Origin: a bacterium
GTDB taxonomy: Bacteria; Patescibacteriota; Gracilibacteria; BD1-5; UBA6164
DNA length: 64,000 nt
NCBI GenBank assembly: GCA_024635475.1
Contig: JAGXIW010000003.1
Coordinates: 496,001 to 560,000 of the forward strand
Direction: 5' to 3'
The first letter of the stretch is position 1. Every line of letters starts with the position of its first letter. Shown here piece by piece: positions 1 through 11,037 of the stretch. Below the pieces are notes generated by a model that saw nothing but the letters and a program-made list of their open reading frames with translations, made no database searches and was not told the origin of the DNA. The position numbers were made by a program, and so were the translations under genes.

Positions 1-3000
1 ATCAGAGATTTATATGATAGAGTGTCATCTTCTTTTGAAAAAATTATAAAAGAAAATAAATGAAAAACTATTGTTGTTTGTTCTCATGGGGAACCTCTAG
101 TTCTCTTAAAAAAAATTATCAAGGATTATGACTATAAAAAAGATAAACCTAAATTTATCATACAAAACAATATAAATACTAATTTTTTGGAAACTTATGT
201 TTACTCAGAAAGTCTACAAGAAATTGATTTACACAAGCATTTTGTTGATGATATTTTAGTGAGAAGTAATAGTAATAATTTAAATGTTAAAAAAGTATTG
301 GGGATTCATTGAAAGTCATCAGATATAAAAAAAGAAACTTGGATAGAAAAACAAAAAGTTTTTGAAAAAATTTGAATGGATTTAGAATTATTTCAGTTCG
401 ATAGATCAGTAGATCCAACTTATGAATCATGGGAAAAAACTTTTAAAACTATAAGTTTTGATAAATATGATGTTGTTTATACTGATTCTTTATGATGATT
501 AATGACTGTAAAATATTTATCTAAAAATAATATCAGAGTAAAAAGACTTGTTATGACAGTCCCTTGAAAATCATTTAAAACAGAGAAATGAGAATATCTA
601 AATGTTAATAATATTTGGGATAGCTTAACAGAAAATTCATATAAAAATTTAGCAGATGAAATAATTGTTATACATGCAAAAGATGATGAGACTGTTCCTT
701 TTAGGAATTGAAAAGAGTTTGCAGAAAAACTTAATGCTAAATTTATAGAGCTTGAAACTTGATGACATAGATTAGAAAATAATTACCAATTATTAGCAAA
801 TTTAACAAAGTATTGAAATAGTATCTCTAAAAAAGTTCTAGGGATTCATGGATTTAAAAGACATCCTGAAACTTTGATTGATTTTTTAAGTCAAACTAAA
901 CTAAATCTAGAAAAAGAGTGATTTATAGTTGATACTCCTGTATTTGAAGAATGATGAGATATAAATTATAAAAATTGGGAGAAAAAATTGGATGATTTGG
1001 ATTTAAATAATTATGATACAGTATTTACTCATTCTATGTGATGAAGAGTGGTTTTAGAGTACATATTGGAAAAGAAAATAAAACTAGATAGATTAGTACT
1101 TGTTTCTTCTACAAAATATTGAAGTGGTACAAAAGAAGTATCAGACTTTTTTTCAAAAATGAAACATGATGATTTAAGTGAGATAAACAAATATGTAAAA
1201 GAAATAATCCTTTTAACTTCAAAGGATGATAAAACTACTCGTGTAGAATGAGCGAGAAGTTTGGCAAAAGAAATCAATTGAAATTTAATTGAAGTTAATT
1301 GATTTGGACATTTTAATGTAACTGAAAATAAGATAATAGAATGATTAATCAAGTTTTGAACTCCACTAAAAAGAATTCCAGAAGTTCTTGACTGTTGGTT
1401 TGAGTCAGGAAGTATGCCTTATGCTAGTAAACATTATCCTTTTGCTTTTGAAAAGGGTGATGGCTTCAAATTTCCAGCTGATTTTATCGCTGAATGACTT
1501 GATCAGACTAGAGGATGGTTTTATACTCTTATAATACTTTCAACAGCATTATTTGATTCTCCAGCTACTATGAACACCATAGTTAATGGTACAGTTTTAG
1601 CTGAAGATGGTCATAAAATGTCTAAATCTAAACAAAATTATCCAGATCCAAAACTAATTTTTGACAAATATTGAGCTGATGCTATGAGGTTTTATCTTAT
1701 GAATTCTCCTGTTGTAGAAGCCCAAGATCTTAGATTTGCTGAAGTAGGAGTTGAAGAAGTTGTTAAAAAAGTTATATTGCCACTTTGGAATACTTATAGT
1801 TTTTTCACAACTTATGCAAATATAGATAAATTTAAATCAAGTAAATCTCATATATATTATTGTAGACATGGTGAAACAGATCTCAATGTAAAAAAAGTAA
1901 TGAATGGTTGAGATGTAGATTCTTTATTGACAGAAAAATGAAAAAAACAAGCTATATTGGTTTGAAAAAACTTCAAATTATCTGGTGAAAAGATAGATGT
2001 AATTATATCTTCTCCAAAAATAAGAGCTAAAAATACTGCAGAATTGATAGCAAAAGAAATAGGATATAATTCTGAAATAATTATTGATGAAAGATTAAAT
2101 GAGCACAGAGATGGTGTATTTAAATGAATGACTCATCAAGAAATAATAATATATGCTAAAAAAGAATATAATTTAGATTTAGAATTAGGAGCTTCAGTAA
2201 AGAGATTTTTCAAAGATGGAAAATATAATAAAGTAGAAGATGTAATTGATTTTGATAATAGAGTTTTAGAAAGCTATAAAGAAATAGAAGAGAAATATAA
2301 ATGAAAAAATGTGCTTATAGTTGCTCATAGTGGAACTTTTAGACCAATAAATAGATTTATAAATGATTTAGATTTAGATAAAGCTCATTATGAATTACCT
2401 ACTATAAATAATGCGACTATATTTAAACTTCCTGAAAATAGAAAAAATATACTTGATAAATGGATTATTTCAGAATTAAATAAACTTATTTGAGATGTTT
2501 CATCTTGATTAGATTCTTATAAAATAAATGAAGCAACAAGACCAATAATGACTTTTATGGATAATCTGACAAATTGGTATATAAGGAGATCAAGAAAAAG
2601 ATTTTGGAAGCAAGAAAATGATTCTGATAAGATAGAAGCATATGAAACTCTTTATGAAGTTTTGGTAGAACTTAGTAAGATTTTGTCTCCTGTTATGCCT
2701 TTTGTTACAGAACATATTTATAGAAATTTGACAGAAAAAGAATCTGTTCACCTTACTATTTTTCCTAGTGTAAATAATTGATTTATACTTTCAAACCTAA
2801 ATTTAAGTTTTGAAAAAACTGCAAAATTGATTAATTTATGATTATCGTTTAGATCGAGAAATAAATTAAGAGTTAGACAACCTCTTTTAAGTGCTACAAT
2901 CTGAGAAAAATTAGACCAATATTATCTTGATATAATAAAAGAAGAATTAAATGTAAAAGAAATAATAATATTGGAAGATTCTTCAAAGATAGCAAAAAAA

Positions 3001-3498
3001 GTATGTCGCCCAAATGCTAAACTTATCTGACCTAAGTTTGGAAAGGATGTACAAAAAGTAATAATTGAAGCAAAAAATGGGAATTTCGAAGAGTTAGAAA
3101 ATGGAAGAATAAAAGTATGAGAATTTATTCTTGAATCATGAGAATATGAGATGGCTTATGAGAAACTTGATGAGACAATGGATATAGAGGCAGGTTTTGG
3201 TATGGTAATTGCACTTGATGCAAAACTTACCCCTGAACTTATTGAAGAGTGATATGCTCGTGATATAGTTAGACATATCCAAGAATCAAGAAAAGAAGCA
3301 AATTTTCAAGTGGATGATAGAATTGAGATAGAATTAAAAACTGAGAATTTAGAATTAGCAAATAGTATAGAAAAATTTAAAAATAATATTCAAACAGAAA
3401 CTTTATCTACAATAATTGAAAAATTAGCTGATCCTTCTTTTGAAAAGGAGATAGAATTGGAAGAATATAAGTTAAAAATAAGTTTAAAAAAAGTATAA
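1..3498 (+). CDS. ileS: Isoleucyl-tRNA synthetase with inserted phosphatase and hydrolase domains (5' truncated)
   Basis: Charges tRNA-Ile in the cytoplasm. The gene enters from the left edge; 1165 residues are visible. The IleRS core is clear: [10 protein letters not shown] (about 75-84), [17 protein letters not shown] (about 459-475), the KMSKS loop (539-543), then the anticodon-binding and C-terminal parts. The core is interrupted. Residues 1 to about 65 look like the C-terminal half of a histidine phosphatase (VVCSHGEPL). About 98-277 and 281-450 are two RBBP9-like alpha/beta hydrolases (nucleophile motifs TDSLGG and THSMGG, acid in KDDET and KDDKT, His in GGHRL and FGHF). About 616-812 is a second histidine phosphatase ([14 protein letters not shown]). 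After it the core resumes at [13 protein letters not shown]. About 15 glycines checked are TGA-coded. No intein motifs are seen. IleRS identity is firm; the role of the inserts is unknown. Confidence 0.93.
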
Positions 3499-3499
3499 T

Positions 3500-4108
3500 A
3501 TGCAAAACATTGAAAATATAATGAAATTTATTTCAGAGTGTGAGAAACTAAAATCAACATATAGATATTGAGTTACAAGTTCTGGAAGAAAGGAATCAAC
3601 AGCAGATCATAGTTGGCGACTTGCTTTAATGGTCTTATTGCTATGAAAAGAAATTTGAATTGATATAGATGTATTTCATGCTGTAAAAATTTCTTTGATT
3701 CATGATTTAGCTGAATCTATTACTTGAGATATAGATGCCTACGAGACACATAAAAATTCTGATTTGAAACTAAAAAAAGAGCAAGATGAGAAAAAAGCTA
3801 TGGAATATCTAAAAAATGTCTTGTGATGAGATATGTGAGATGAGATTTATTCATATTGGGAAGAATATGAAAATTGAGAGACTAAGGAAGCTAAATTTGT
3901 TAAAGCCTTGGATAAAATAGAGACAAATAACCAGTTTTGTGATGCTTGAATAAATGTTTTTGATGTAGTAGATTTTATCCCTGTATATGCAGATAAACAT
4001 ATAGCAAAAGTTCCTGAATTAAAAAAAGTTCTTGATATAACAAAAAGAAAGTTAAAAGAATCATATAAAAAATGGTGATTTGAGTGGAAGAAAGAGTATG
4101 ATAATTAA
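3500..4108 (+). CDS. HD-domain hydrolase, 5'-deoxynucleotidase (HDDC2/YfbR)-like
   Basis: A 202-residue cytoplasmic metal-dependent phosphohydrolase candidate. The HD signature is visible as ESTADHSWR (His and Asp), ISLIHDLAE (the HD pair) and TGDI, with a later Asp in KALDKIETN. This spacing matches the HDDC2/YfbR group, which dephosphorylates deoxynucleoside 5'-monophosphates. The ATG lies one base after the ileS stop, so the two genes are probably co-transcribed. The substrate is inferred from the family only; another HD phosphohydrolase activity is possible. Confidence 0.8.
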
Positions 4109-4203
4109 TAAAAAGAAATTAGAAAATATTTTTAAAGAAAATATTGTATTTATTTTAAAAATTATATAATGATACTCTCATTACTATTTTCAATATAAAA
4201 TTT

Positions 4204-5625
4204 ATGAAAAAAACAAAGATCATAGCAACTCTATGACCAGCTACAAATACTGAACAAAAGCTTATTGCTCTTTATGAAGCATGAATAAATATAATTAGAT
4301 TCAATTTTTCTCATGCTGATTATGAGTGAGCTAAAAAAACAGCTGATTTGATCAAAAAACTAAATTCTTCATGAAAAACAAATTTAAGTTTATTACTTGA
4401 TACAAAATGACCAGAAATAAGGACATGAGATGTTGATAATAAGATTCAATATGATATTTGAGATATATTTAAAATATATGTAGATAAAAATAAATTATCA
4501 GGAGGTAATTCTTTATTTTGTGATTATTCTTTTTTAATAGAAGATGTAGAAATAGGACAAAATATAGTTATTGATTCTGGGCTTTTAAATACTAGAGTTG
4601 TTTCTAAATCTAAAGATTATATAGAAGTAGAAGCTGAAAATGGAGCTTTGATATGATCAAGAAGACATGTAAATCTACCTTGAGTTAGATTAAAACTACC
4701 TGGAATTACCCAAAAAGATGAAAGTGATATAAATTTTTGAATTCTAAATGATTTTGATTTTATAGCAGCTTCTTTTATAAGAAATAAAGAATGAATAGAT
4801 GATATAAGAAAACTTTTTGAATTAAAAGGTAATTCACATATAAAAATTATATCAAAAATAGAAAATGCAGAAGCAATAGAAAATCTAGATAACATAATAA
4901 AATATAGTGATGGAATAATGGTAGCAAGATGAGACTTATGAGTTGAAGTTCCTGTAGAAAAATTGTCAGTTTATCAGAGAGAAATCGTAGATAAATGTAA
5001 AAATTTAGGAAAGTTTGTAATTATTGCAACTCATTTACTTGAGACAATGATTGATAACCCTTTTCCAACGAGAGCAGAAACTTCAGATGTATTTAATAGT
5101 ATATTACAACAACCAGATTGTTTGATGTTATCATGAGAAACAGCAATAGGTAAATATCCTATTGAAGCAGTTAAAATGATGGTAAAAGTTATCAAAGAGG
5201 CTGAAAAATTTCCTCCACTTATTCATAAAGATTATTTAAATGAGGGATTAAGAATTACTGATATAGAAAAGAAAATGTTGATTAGAAGTGGTATATTTAT
5301 ATGAGAAGATTTATGAGCAAAAGCTTTGATAATTTTGACTAAAACAGGTATATTAGCTCGTTTAGCATCATTTTTTAGACCTAAAATTGATGTATATGCT
5401 TTTACAAAATACGAATCAACTGTAAGATATATAAATAGTTTATTTTGAATAAATCCTTTTTATTTAGAAAAACGGAATAGTGATAATTTCTTGGATACAA
5501 TGGAAATAGCTATAAATTATCTAATTGAAAAATGAGTTTTAGTACAATGAGATAGAGTAATAGCAATAAATGATATAAAAAGAAAAGGTGAAGATACATC
5601 TGTTATGGAAATAATAAATGTTTAA
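4204..5625 (+). CDS. pyk: Pyruvate kinase
   Basis: Last step of glycolysis: phosphoenolpyruvate plus ADP gives pyruvate plus ATP. The 473-residue length is normal. Visible landmarks are the N-terminal KTKIIATLGPATN, the catalytic barrel with ISKIENAEA and DGIMVARGDLGVE, the active-site region after IATHLLETMI, and SGETAIGKYP. The C-terminal allosteric domain is present. By my count, 19 of 33 glycines are TGA and 14 are GGN, which gives a baseline for a resident gene. A possible promoter (TTGTAT, then TATAAT) lies just upstream. The gene ends before a palindromic repeat and faces hrcA. Confidence 0.96.
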
Positions 5626-5634
5626 ATAAGAAAC

Positions 5635-5725
5635 TGTCATCCTGAGTGATAACGAAGGATCCCTTTAACTTGAATAAATGAATAAAATATTGTTCAAGGG
5701 ATTCTTCACTTCGTTCAGAATGACA
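5635..5725. repeat. Palindromic repeat, TGTCATCCTGAG family, copy 1
   Basis: Imperfect inverted repeat starting TGTCATCCTGAG, with GGATCCCTT on the left arm and AAGGGATTCTTC on the right, ending CAGAATGACA. It lies between the convergent pyk and hrcA genes and could end transcription from both. Related copies are at 23754-23852 (inside trpB) and 52437-52530. Confidence 0.85.
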
Positions 5726-5744
5726 ATTTTAGTTTTAATTCCCC

Positions 5745-6440
5745 TTATATTATTCCTCTTATTGCACTTATATTAAAACTATAATTCATTTTTAGCGATC
5801 ATATAATTCATATATATCATACTTTAGAGTTAATCATTATAGGTTTCAAAATTATTGTATAATCCTTTAGATAAGGGATTATATTTTCTTCTCATATAAA
5901 TACATTTACTCAATTTGATATTGGTAATGCTTTTATAAAATTTATAAAATTGGTTTTATCCTCAAGCATTGAAATTATATTGAACATATCTTCTCATATT
6001 CTTCCGTAATTTCATTTTAAAAATTGAGAAATTCAGGCATACTGTAATAATGATTCTTCTTCTATTATCATAAAAGATAGTTCATTTGTATTTTTTGATA
6101 ATTCAGAAATAATTCTATAAATAAAGTCGTTTAGATTTTTGATTTCTAGAGTATTATTTTCACTTTTTTCTTGTAAAAAATGGTCAGGAGTATGTTGCAT
6201 TAAGTAATTTATAAATACTCTAAGTCATTTTGTGGTAGGAAGTCTTCAAGCTGAATTATAAGGTTGATAGATAAATTTATATTCTTCCAAAACTGCCATA
6301 TCATTCCTAACAGTTGCAGAACTAACTCATAAATTATACTTTTTAAGTAGTGATTTACTTCAAAGAACATTTCAAGTTTCTATATATTCTCTTACTATTA
6401 TACTAAGTATATCTATATTTCTATCAGTTAAATTAAACAT
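5745..6440 (-). CDS. hrcA: Heat-inducible transcription repressor HrcA
   Basis: DNA-binding repressor of chaperone genes in many bacteria. The 231-residue protein starts with the HrcA winged helix (LTDRNIDILSIIVREYIE, then SSATVRNDMAVLEEY and the S-A-G-R-L-P-T motif). It ends with the family pattern GVNVFIGEEN and a late VGYIGIIGS. It is about 100 residues shorter than typical HrcA (about 340) because much of the middle dimerisation domain is missing. No groEL or dnaK gene lies nearby, so its targets are elsewhere, apart from possible autoregulation through the inverted repeat just upstream. Confidence 0.88.
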
Positions 6441-6448
6441 TTGTTGAA

Positions 6449-6481
6449 ATTATAAGTAAAAATATATTATATACTTATAAT
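6449..6481. promoter_or_regulatory. Inverted repeat upstream of hrcA, candidate HrcA operator
   Basis: Perfect 10-bp arms ATTATAAGTA and TACTTATAAT with a 13-base spacer, 9 bases upstream of the hrcA start codon. HrcA binds the CIRCE element (9-bp arms, 9-base spacer). The arm sequence here is not the classical CIRCE one, so the operator role is inferred from position and symmetry. The rest of 6441-6735 shows no gene. Confidence 0.4.
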
Positions 6482-6735
6482 AGACTATCTATTTATAAAG
6501 TCAAATTTTTGTTTTTTTAATCTAAAATAAAATGTAATTTTTTTACAAATAAAAAAGGCTTAAAATACACATATTTCTCCTAAAAAAATAAACTTACTTT
6601 TCATACAAATTTCTTACAAATAGATTTTATAATATTAATTCATCTGCTTGATTTTTTGAGAAGAAATCCAAAATAATAATAAAAATTGGGTTTAGTTTTG
6701 ATGAATTAAATAAATTTAATTAATTATTTATTCTT

Positions 6736-7269
6736 ATGATAGCATTAAAGACAATAAATGATATAGACCCAACAAATGAAAATATAACATATAAATCGCA
6801 ACAATATCTTACTAGTAAATTAGATAATTTTGATTGAGATTTTTCTCAAGACATTATTAATAATATTGTCCTATGGAAGGTATGTAGATTTGTTCGATTT
6901 GAAAAACATACACTTGATTATTTAAACAAAATAGATAAAAAATCAACTATGATTGATAGAAAATTTACTTTTCAATGTTTAATGCTTTTGTTAAAAACAA
7001 AATGAATACAGATTTCAATGGCTTCAACTATTTTGAGATTCAAAAACCCGTCAGTTTACCAAATTCTTGATCAAAGAGTTTATAGATTTATTTATTGAAT
7101 GCCCCTTAATACAAATTGACTAAAAATAGAAGAAATTATTTTTTTGTATTTAGATTATTTAGATAAATTACAACTAGTTTGTCAAGAAAAAGGAGTTAAG
7201 TTTGAAGATTCAGGTAGAATATTATATGCACTAGATAAAAAATTTAATAAAAATATTAAGGTAGATTAA
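6736..7269 (+). CDS. Hypothetical protein with a helix-hairpin-helix-like segment
   Basis: A 177-residue soluble protein not assigned to a named family. The segment around residues 95-125 (ISMASTILRFKNPSVYQILD, then QRVYRFIYG) resembles the region of HhH-GPD DNA glycosylase-like proteins in which a hairpin is followed by an invariant Asp. The glycosylase activity itself cannot be shown. There is no signal peptide or membrane segment. It diverges from hrcA. Confidence 0.7.
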
Positions 7270-7342
7270 ATGATATTTTCATACAAATTTCATACAAACT
7301 ACACCTATTATAATAATTGCTTTATTATTTAATTTTTTTATT

Positions 7343-7703
7343 ATGAAAAATACAATAGTATGGTTCGAAATACCGACAACAGATTTCGATAGAGCTATAA
7401 AATTTTACAAAAGTATAGTAAATTGAGAATTTATAATTGAAAATATGGAATGAACAAAGATGGCATTTTTTCCTTATGATAGGAGAGAGTGAGTTTGATG
7501 AACATTAATCCATACTTCAAATAAGAAAAATGAGAAACAATGAATAACTGTATATTTTAGTGCTTGAGAAAGTATAGGTAAGGTAGTCTCTACAGTAGAA
7601 AAAAAATGATGATGGGATTCATGTAAGAGTTGTTTTTATTCCTAAAAAGATTAACACTAGAATTTATAGTTTTACAAAAGATATTTTTTCTATAAAATGT
7701 TAG
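7343..7703 (+). pseudogene. VOC (glyoxalase/bleomycin-resistance) family protein, frameshifted
   Basis: The first frame (7343-7645, 100 codons) begins with the VOC pattern IVWFEIPTTDFDRAIKFY, then MAFFPYDRREG. It ends abnormally after VEKKGG. A second frame (from about 7614 to TAG at 7701-7703) continues with VRVVFIPKKIN and YSFTKD, which resembles the next VOC strand (V-x-x-P-K-x-x-I). The simplest reading is a frameshift near the A8 and GATGATGGG tract around 7600-7615. A sequencing error is possible. Confidence 0.6.
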
Positions 7704-7725
7704 TTTACTAATAAATATACTTAAC

Positions 7726-8613
7726 ATGAAAAAAAAAGCATATAAAAAAGCATTATATTTTTTAAATTTGTTGATAATTTTATTAATTTCAGCATTGTTA
7801 TATATAGTAGCCGTTGAATTTGGATTGTTTAAAGATGATTCTATATCCTCAGAAAGTGAAAAAACAACACTAGAACAACAAACTAATCAAAAAGATCAAA
7901 TTAAACAAGAAGAACAAGCTAAACCAGAAGAAAGTTCTCAGGTAAATAAGCAAATACAACCAGAAAATCAAATAATACCAGAAGTAGAAAATAAAAAAAT
8001 CATAACTCCTATAACTTCAAATATAACTAACAAGGTTCCTTTTACATCTCAAGCTCCTTATTGAGAATGGTCAAATGATATTTATGAAGAGTGATGCGAG
8101 GAAGCATCTATTATAATGGCAGTTTATTGGACAAAATGAGAAGAATTAACTAAAGAAATAGCTGATACTGAGATGAAAAACATATCTAATTTTGAAAAAA
8201 AGACATTATGAACTTACTTGGATACATCTTTGCAGGATGTATGAACAGTTTTAAAAGATTATTTTTCTTTTAATAAATTTAAAATCAAAGAAAGCATAAC
8301 AAAAAATGATATTATTGATAGTCTAAATAGTGGAAATATATTACTTGTTCCAGTTTATTGAAGAGATTTAGATAACCCAAATTATAATTCTCCATGACCT
8401 ACTGAACACATGGTGGTAGTTATTTGATATAATCCTTTAGATAAAGAATTTATAACTCATGATCCATGAACAAGAAATTGAAAATGATTTAAGTACAACG
8501 AGGATGTCTTATTCAATGCTATTTGGGCATACCCAACGAGTGATAAAAAATTGGATGCTCCAAGTAATTCAAATGAAACAAGAAAAAAGAGTATGATGGA
8601 AATTTACAAATAA
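7726..8613 (+). CDS. Secreted or membrane-tethered C39-like cysteine peptidase
   Basis: A 295-residue protein. An N-terminal hydrophobic segment (about residues 14-34) exports or anchors it. Next comes a Gln/Glu-rich linker (about 40-95) and a papain-like domain starting PFTSQAPYGEW. The presumed nucleophile is in GCEEASIIMAVYW, the catalytic His in EHMVVVIGY, and the third residue in ITHDPG. This is the peptidase_C39_2 pattern. No ABC transporter is adjacent, so a bacteriocin-export role is unlikely; cell-wall or surface processing is an inference. Confidence 0.82.
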
Positions 8614-8648
8614 ATACATTTAATTAAAAAAAGATGTAAATGTATTTA
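8611..8648. terminator. Bidirectional hairpin between convergent genes
   Basis: Perfect 12-bp stem TAAATACATTTA / TAAATGTATTTA beginning at the stop codon of the peptidase gene. The minus-strand gene ends inside it (8620). Confidence 0.7.
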
Positions 8649-9678
8649 AAAATCATTTTTTTATCACATATTTTCATCCTTCTAATTTAAATTTTTGCCA
8701 AACTCATTCTCAATTTAAGAATTCTCAAGAAATTATTTTTCAATTTGGGTCTCTTTTTTTATTTCTTGTATTGTGGATTTCTTCTCAATCTATTTTAAGT
8801 GTGACTCATTGATCTTTCTCAAACCAAAAGGGTAACCAGTATCATTTCTCATTTAAAAAGGTTCAAGAAATAAGCTTTCAATTTTTTCTATTTCTTCTAC
8901 CTGTATCACAAATAGTTTCTCATTCTATTTTTAAGGATACATATTTTTCATATTTTGAAGAATACCAAAAAGGGATAATATGTCATTTAGAATTCTTATA
9001 TTTTCAATATATAATTTTTCACCTTTTATTTTTTACAGGGTATAAAATACCTTTTATTTCTTCCCATTCTATTCTCTTTAGAGTTGTATATTTTTTTTTA
9101 TTTTTATCAAACCAAAAATGAAGCCGTTCTCATTCTTGATTTAATATTTGTCAAAATATATATATTCATTCTTCATCAAAATCCATATCTATTTGATGTA
9201 ACATATGAATTTTATCATGATTTATTTTTGTTAAGGTTTTATAATTATTTCATTCTAACCAAAATGGAATCCAGAATCAATTACATGTTTTATATTTTCA
9301 ACAAATAACATTATTATTTTCACTTTCAAATAAAACTTTTATTTTATTACTATTATTGTTTATTCTAAGCTTTATTAATTTATCATAAATTTGATTTAGA
9401 AAATCATCTCAAAATTTAATTTTTAATTTTTCTATTAATTCTTTTCTTTTTTCAGTAATTACATAGTCAAGTTTTGTAAAAAGTTTTTCTATGTATTTTA
9501 ACTCTTCAAGTGAGAAATTTTCTAATGGTTTTTCAAGAAGATAAGAGTAATCTCTATCTTTTATAATATTAGATGTAGCTTTACTAACAGCAGTACTTGT
9601 TTTATCAGTTCAACTAGGTCCTTTTGATGAATCAATATTTTCTGAAATTGTATTTATACCTTGAATTTCTTTTACCAT
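8620..9678 (-). CDS. Protein with five tandem PFWFE-type repeats, function unknown
   Basis: A 352-residue protein without signal peptide or membrane segment. Residues 1-115 are polar and helical. The rest consists of five imperfect repeats of about 45 residues (about 121-163, 168-215, 218-264, 266-310, 311-342). Each follows the pattern G-K-I-I-x-G-x-[YF]-x-N-x-x-G-x-x-x-P-F-W-[FY]-E, then a strand such as KYVSLKIEGE. The layout suggests a beta-repeat similar in spirit to WG or MORN repeats, but I do not recognise the family. Most repeat glycines are TGA. It stands alone between convergent and divergent neighbours. Confidence 0.8.
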
Positions 9679-9819
9679 TACTTATAAAAATTAGATATTA
9701 TAATGTTGTTATATCAACAATTTTTATTAAATCAATTTTTTTAATTAAAATACTATTTGTTTTGATTATTTATTTGAATATGATATAATTTAAATTAAAT
9801 ATATTTATAAATTTATACT

Positions 9820-10896
9820 ATGAAAATTTGAATTGATCTAAGATTCTTACAAAAAGGTAGTTTTTATTCTTTTTTTGTTTTTTCAGTTATAAAAGAACTT
9901 GTAAATTTAAAAAAATATAGTTTAGTTTTGTATACCAATACTAAATTTGAAGAAGATTTAAGTGATTGTAGAGTAGAAATAGTAAACGAGAAAATTTGAA
10001 GTATAGGGGAAATTTTGACATTGACAAATAAATTTAAAAAAGAAAGATTTGATTTAATGATTTTTTTTAATGAATATAAGCCAGTAGCTTATAAACAAGA
10101 TTATGTTCTAATTATGCCGAGTTTACAAAAATTGTTTTTTTGACCATTTAAAACTTCTTTTTCAAAACATTATTATTTAAAATTAATAAATTCAAATTTA
10201 AAAAATGCAAAAAAAATAATTTGTTTTGACAAACAAACTTTATGAGATTTAAATGAAAGATTTAATATAGAAGAAGAAAAAATAGAAATAATAAAATGAT
10301 TTTTTCCATTTAGAGAACAATATTTAGATAAAGAAGTAAATAAAATAAGCATCAAAAATAAATATAATATGAAAAATGATTATATAATTTACGATTCTTT
10401 AGAATCAAGTATAAAAAACTTGGATAAAGTATTGTTATCTATAAAAAAAATGAGAGAACAATGAAAATGATTAAATTTATTAATATTGTGAGATGATGCC
10501 TGTAAAAATCTTGAATTTAGAAAATTAGTTTTAGATTATGAAATAAGTGACCTGATTTTTTTCATATGATCAGTTGATAACAAGGAAAAATATATTTATT
10601 ATAAACAAAGTATAGGACTTATATCTCCAAATATATATTCTACTTTTCCATTTGAATTAAATAATGCATTAATTTGTGAAACTCCTATTATTGCTAGTGA
10701 TTTAGAGTCTATAAAAGAATCAACATTGGGTGAATTGGAATATTTCAATTCATTATCAAATATGGATACTTTAAATGCCTTGAGTTCTTTTTTAAAAAAG
10801 AAAAAAAATATAAATTATAATAAGATTTTATCAGCTAATTCGCCTGAATCTTATGTGAAAAATTTACAAGAAATAATAGACAATAGATTATTTTAA
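9820..10896 (+). CDS. Glycosyltransferase, GT-B fold (family 1/4-like)
   Basis: A 358-residue cytoplasmic protein. It starts MKIGIDLRFLQKGSFY, the usual N-terminal strand and glycine loop of GT4 enzymes. The C-terminal half holds LNLLILGDDA, IFFIGSVDNKEKYIYYKQS and the nucleotide-sugar-binding region SPNIYSTFPFELNNALICE, with the family's conserved Glu followed by TPIIASD. It probably transfers a sugar from a nucleotide donor to a cell-surface glycan or lipid. No other surface-polysaccharide gene is adjacent, so the acceptor cannot be guessed. Confidence 0.85.
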
Positions 10897-10898
10897 AT

Positions 10899-11037
10899 AT
10901 ACCAAAAACAAAATTAATTTTTCTAATTTTTTCAATAAATTCAAAATCAATTACCAAGTTTTAACCTTAGTTAAAACTTGGTAAAGGGAACATTTTCATT
11001 TATTTCATAAATAGAAAAATTAATTTTGTTTCGGTAT
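10899..11037. repeat. Nested inverted repeats between convergent genes
   Basis: Outer arms of about 26 bases (10899-10925 and 11012-11037, starting ATACCAAAAACAAAATTAAT) enclose an inner perfect 13-bp hairpin (10952-10983, TACCAAGTTTTAA). The last codons of ruvX lie in the right outer arm. It probably acts as a two-way terminator, but its size and symmetry also resemble a small non-autonomous mobile element. Confidence 0.65.

Noticed and set aside
1-3498. Intein in the IleRS gene
   Set aside because: The inserted stretches lack Hint or LAGLIDADG motifs and instead show phosphatase (RHGE) and hydrolase (HSMGG) signatures.
6441-6735. Classical CIRCE element near hrcA
   Set aside because: No TTAGCACTC-N9-GAGTGCTAA-like sequence is seen; the inverted repeat there has a different arm and spacer.
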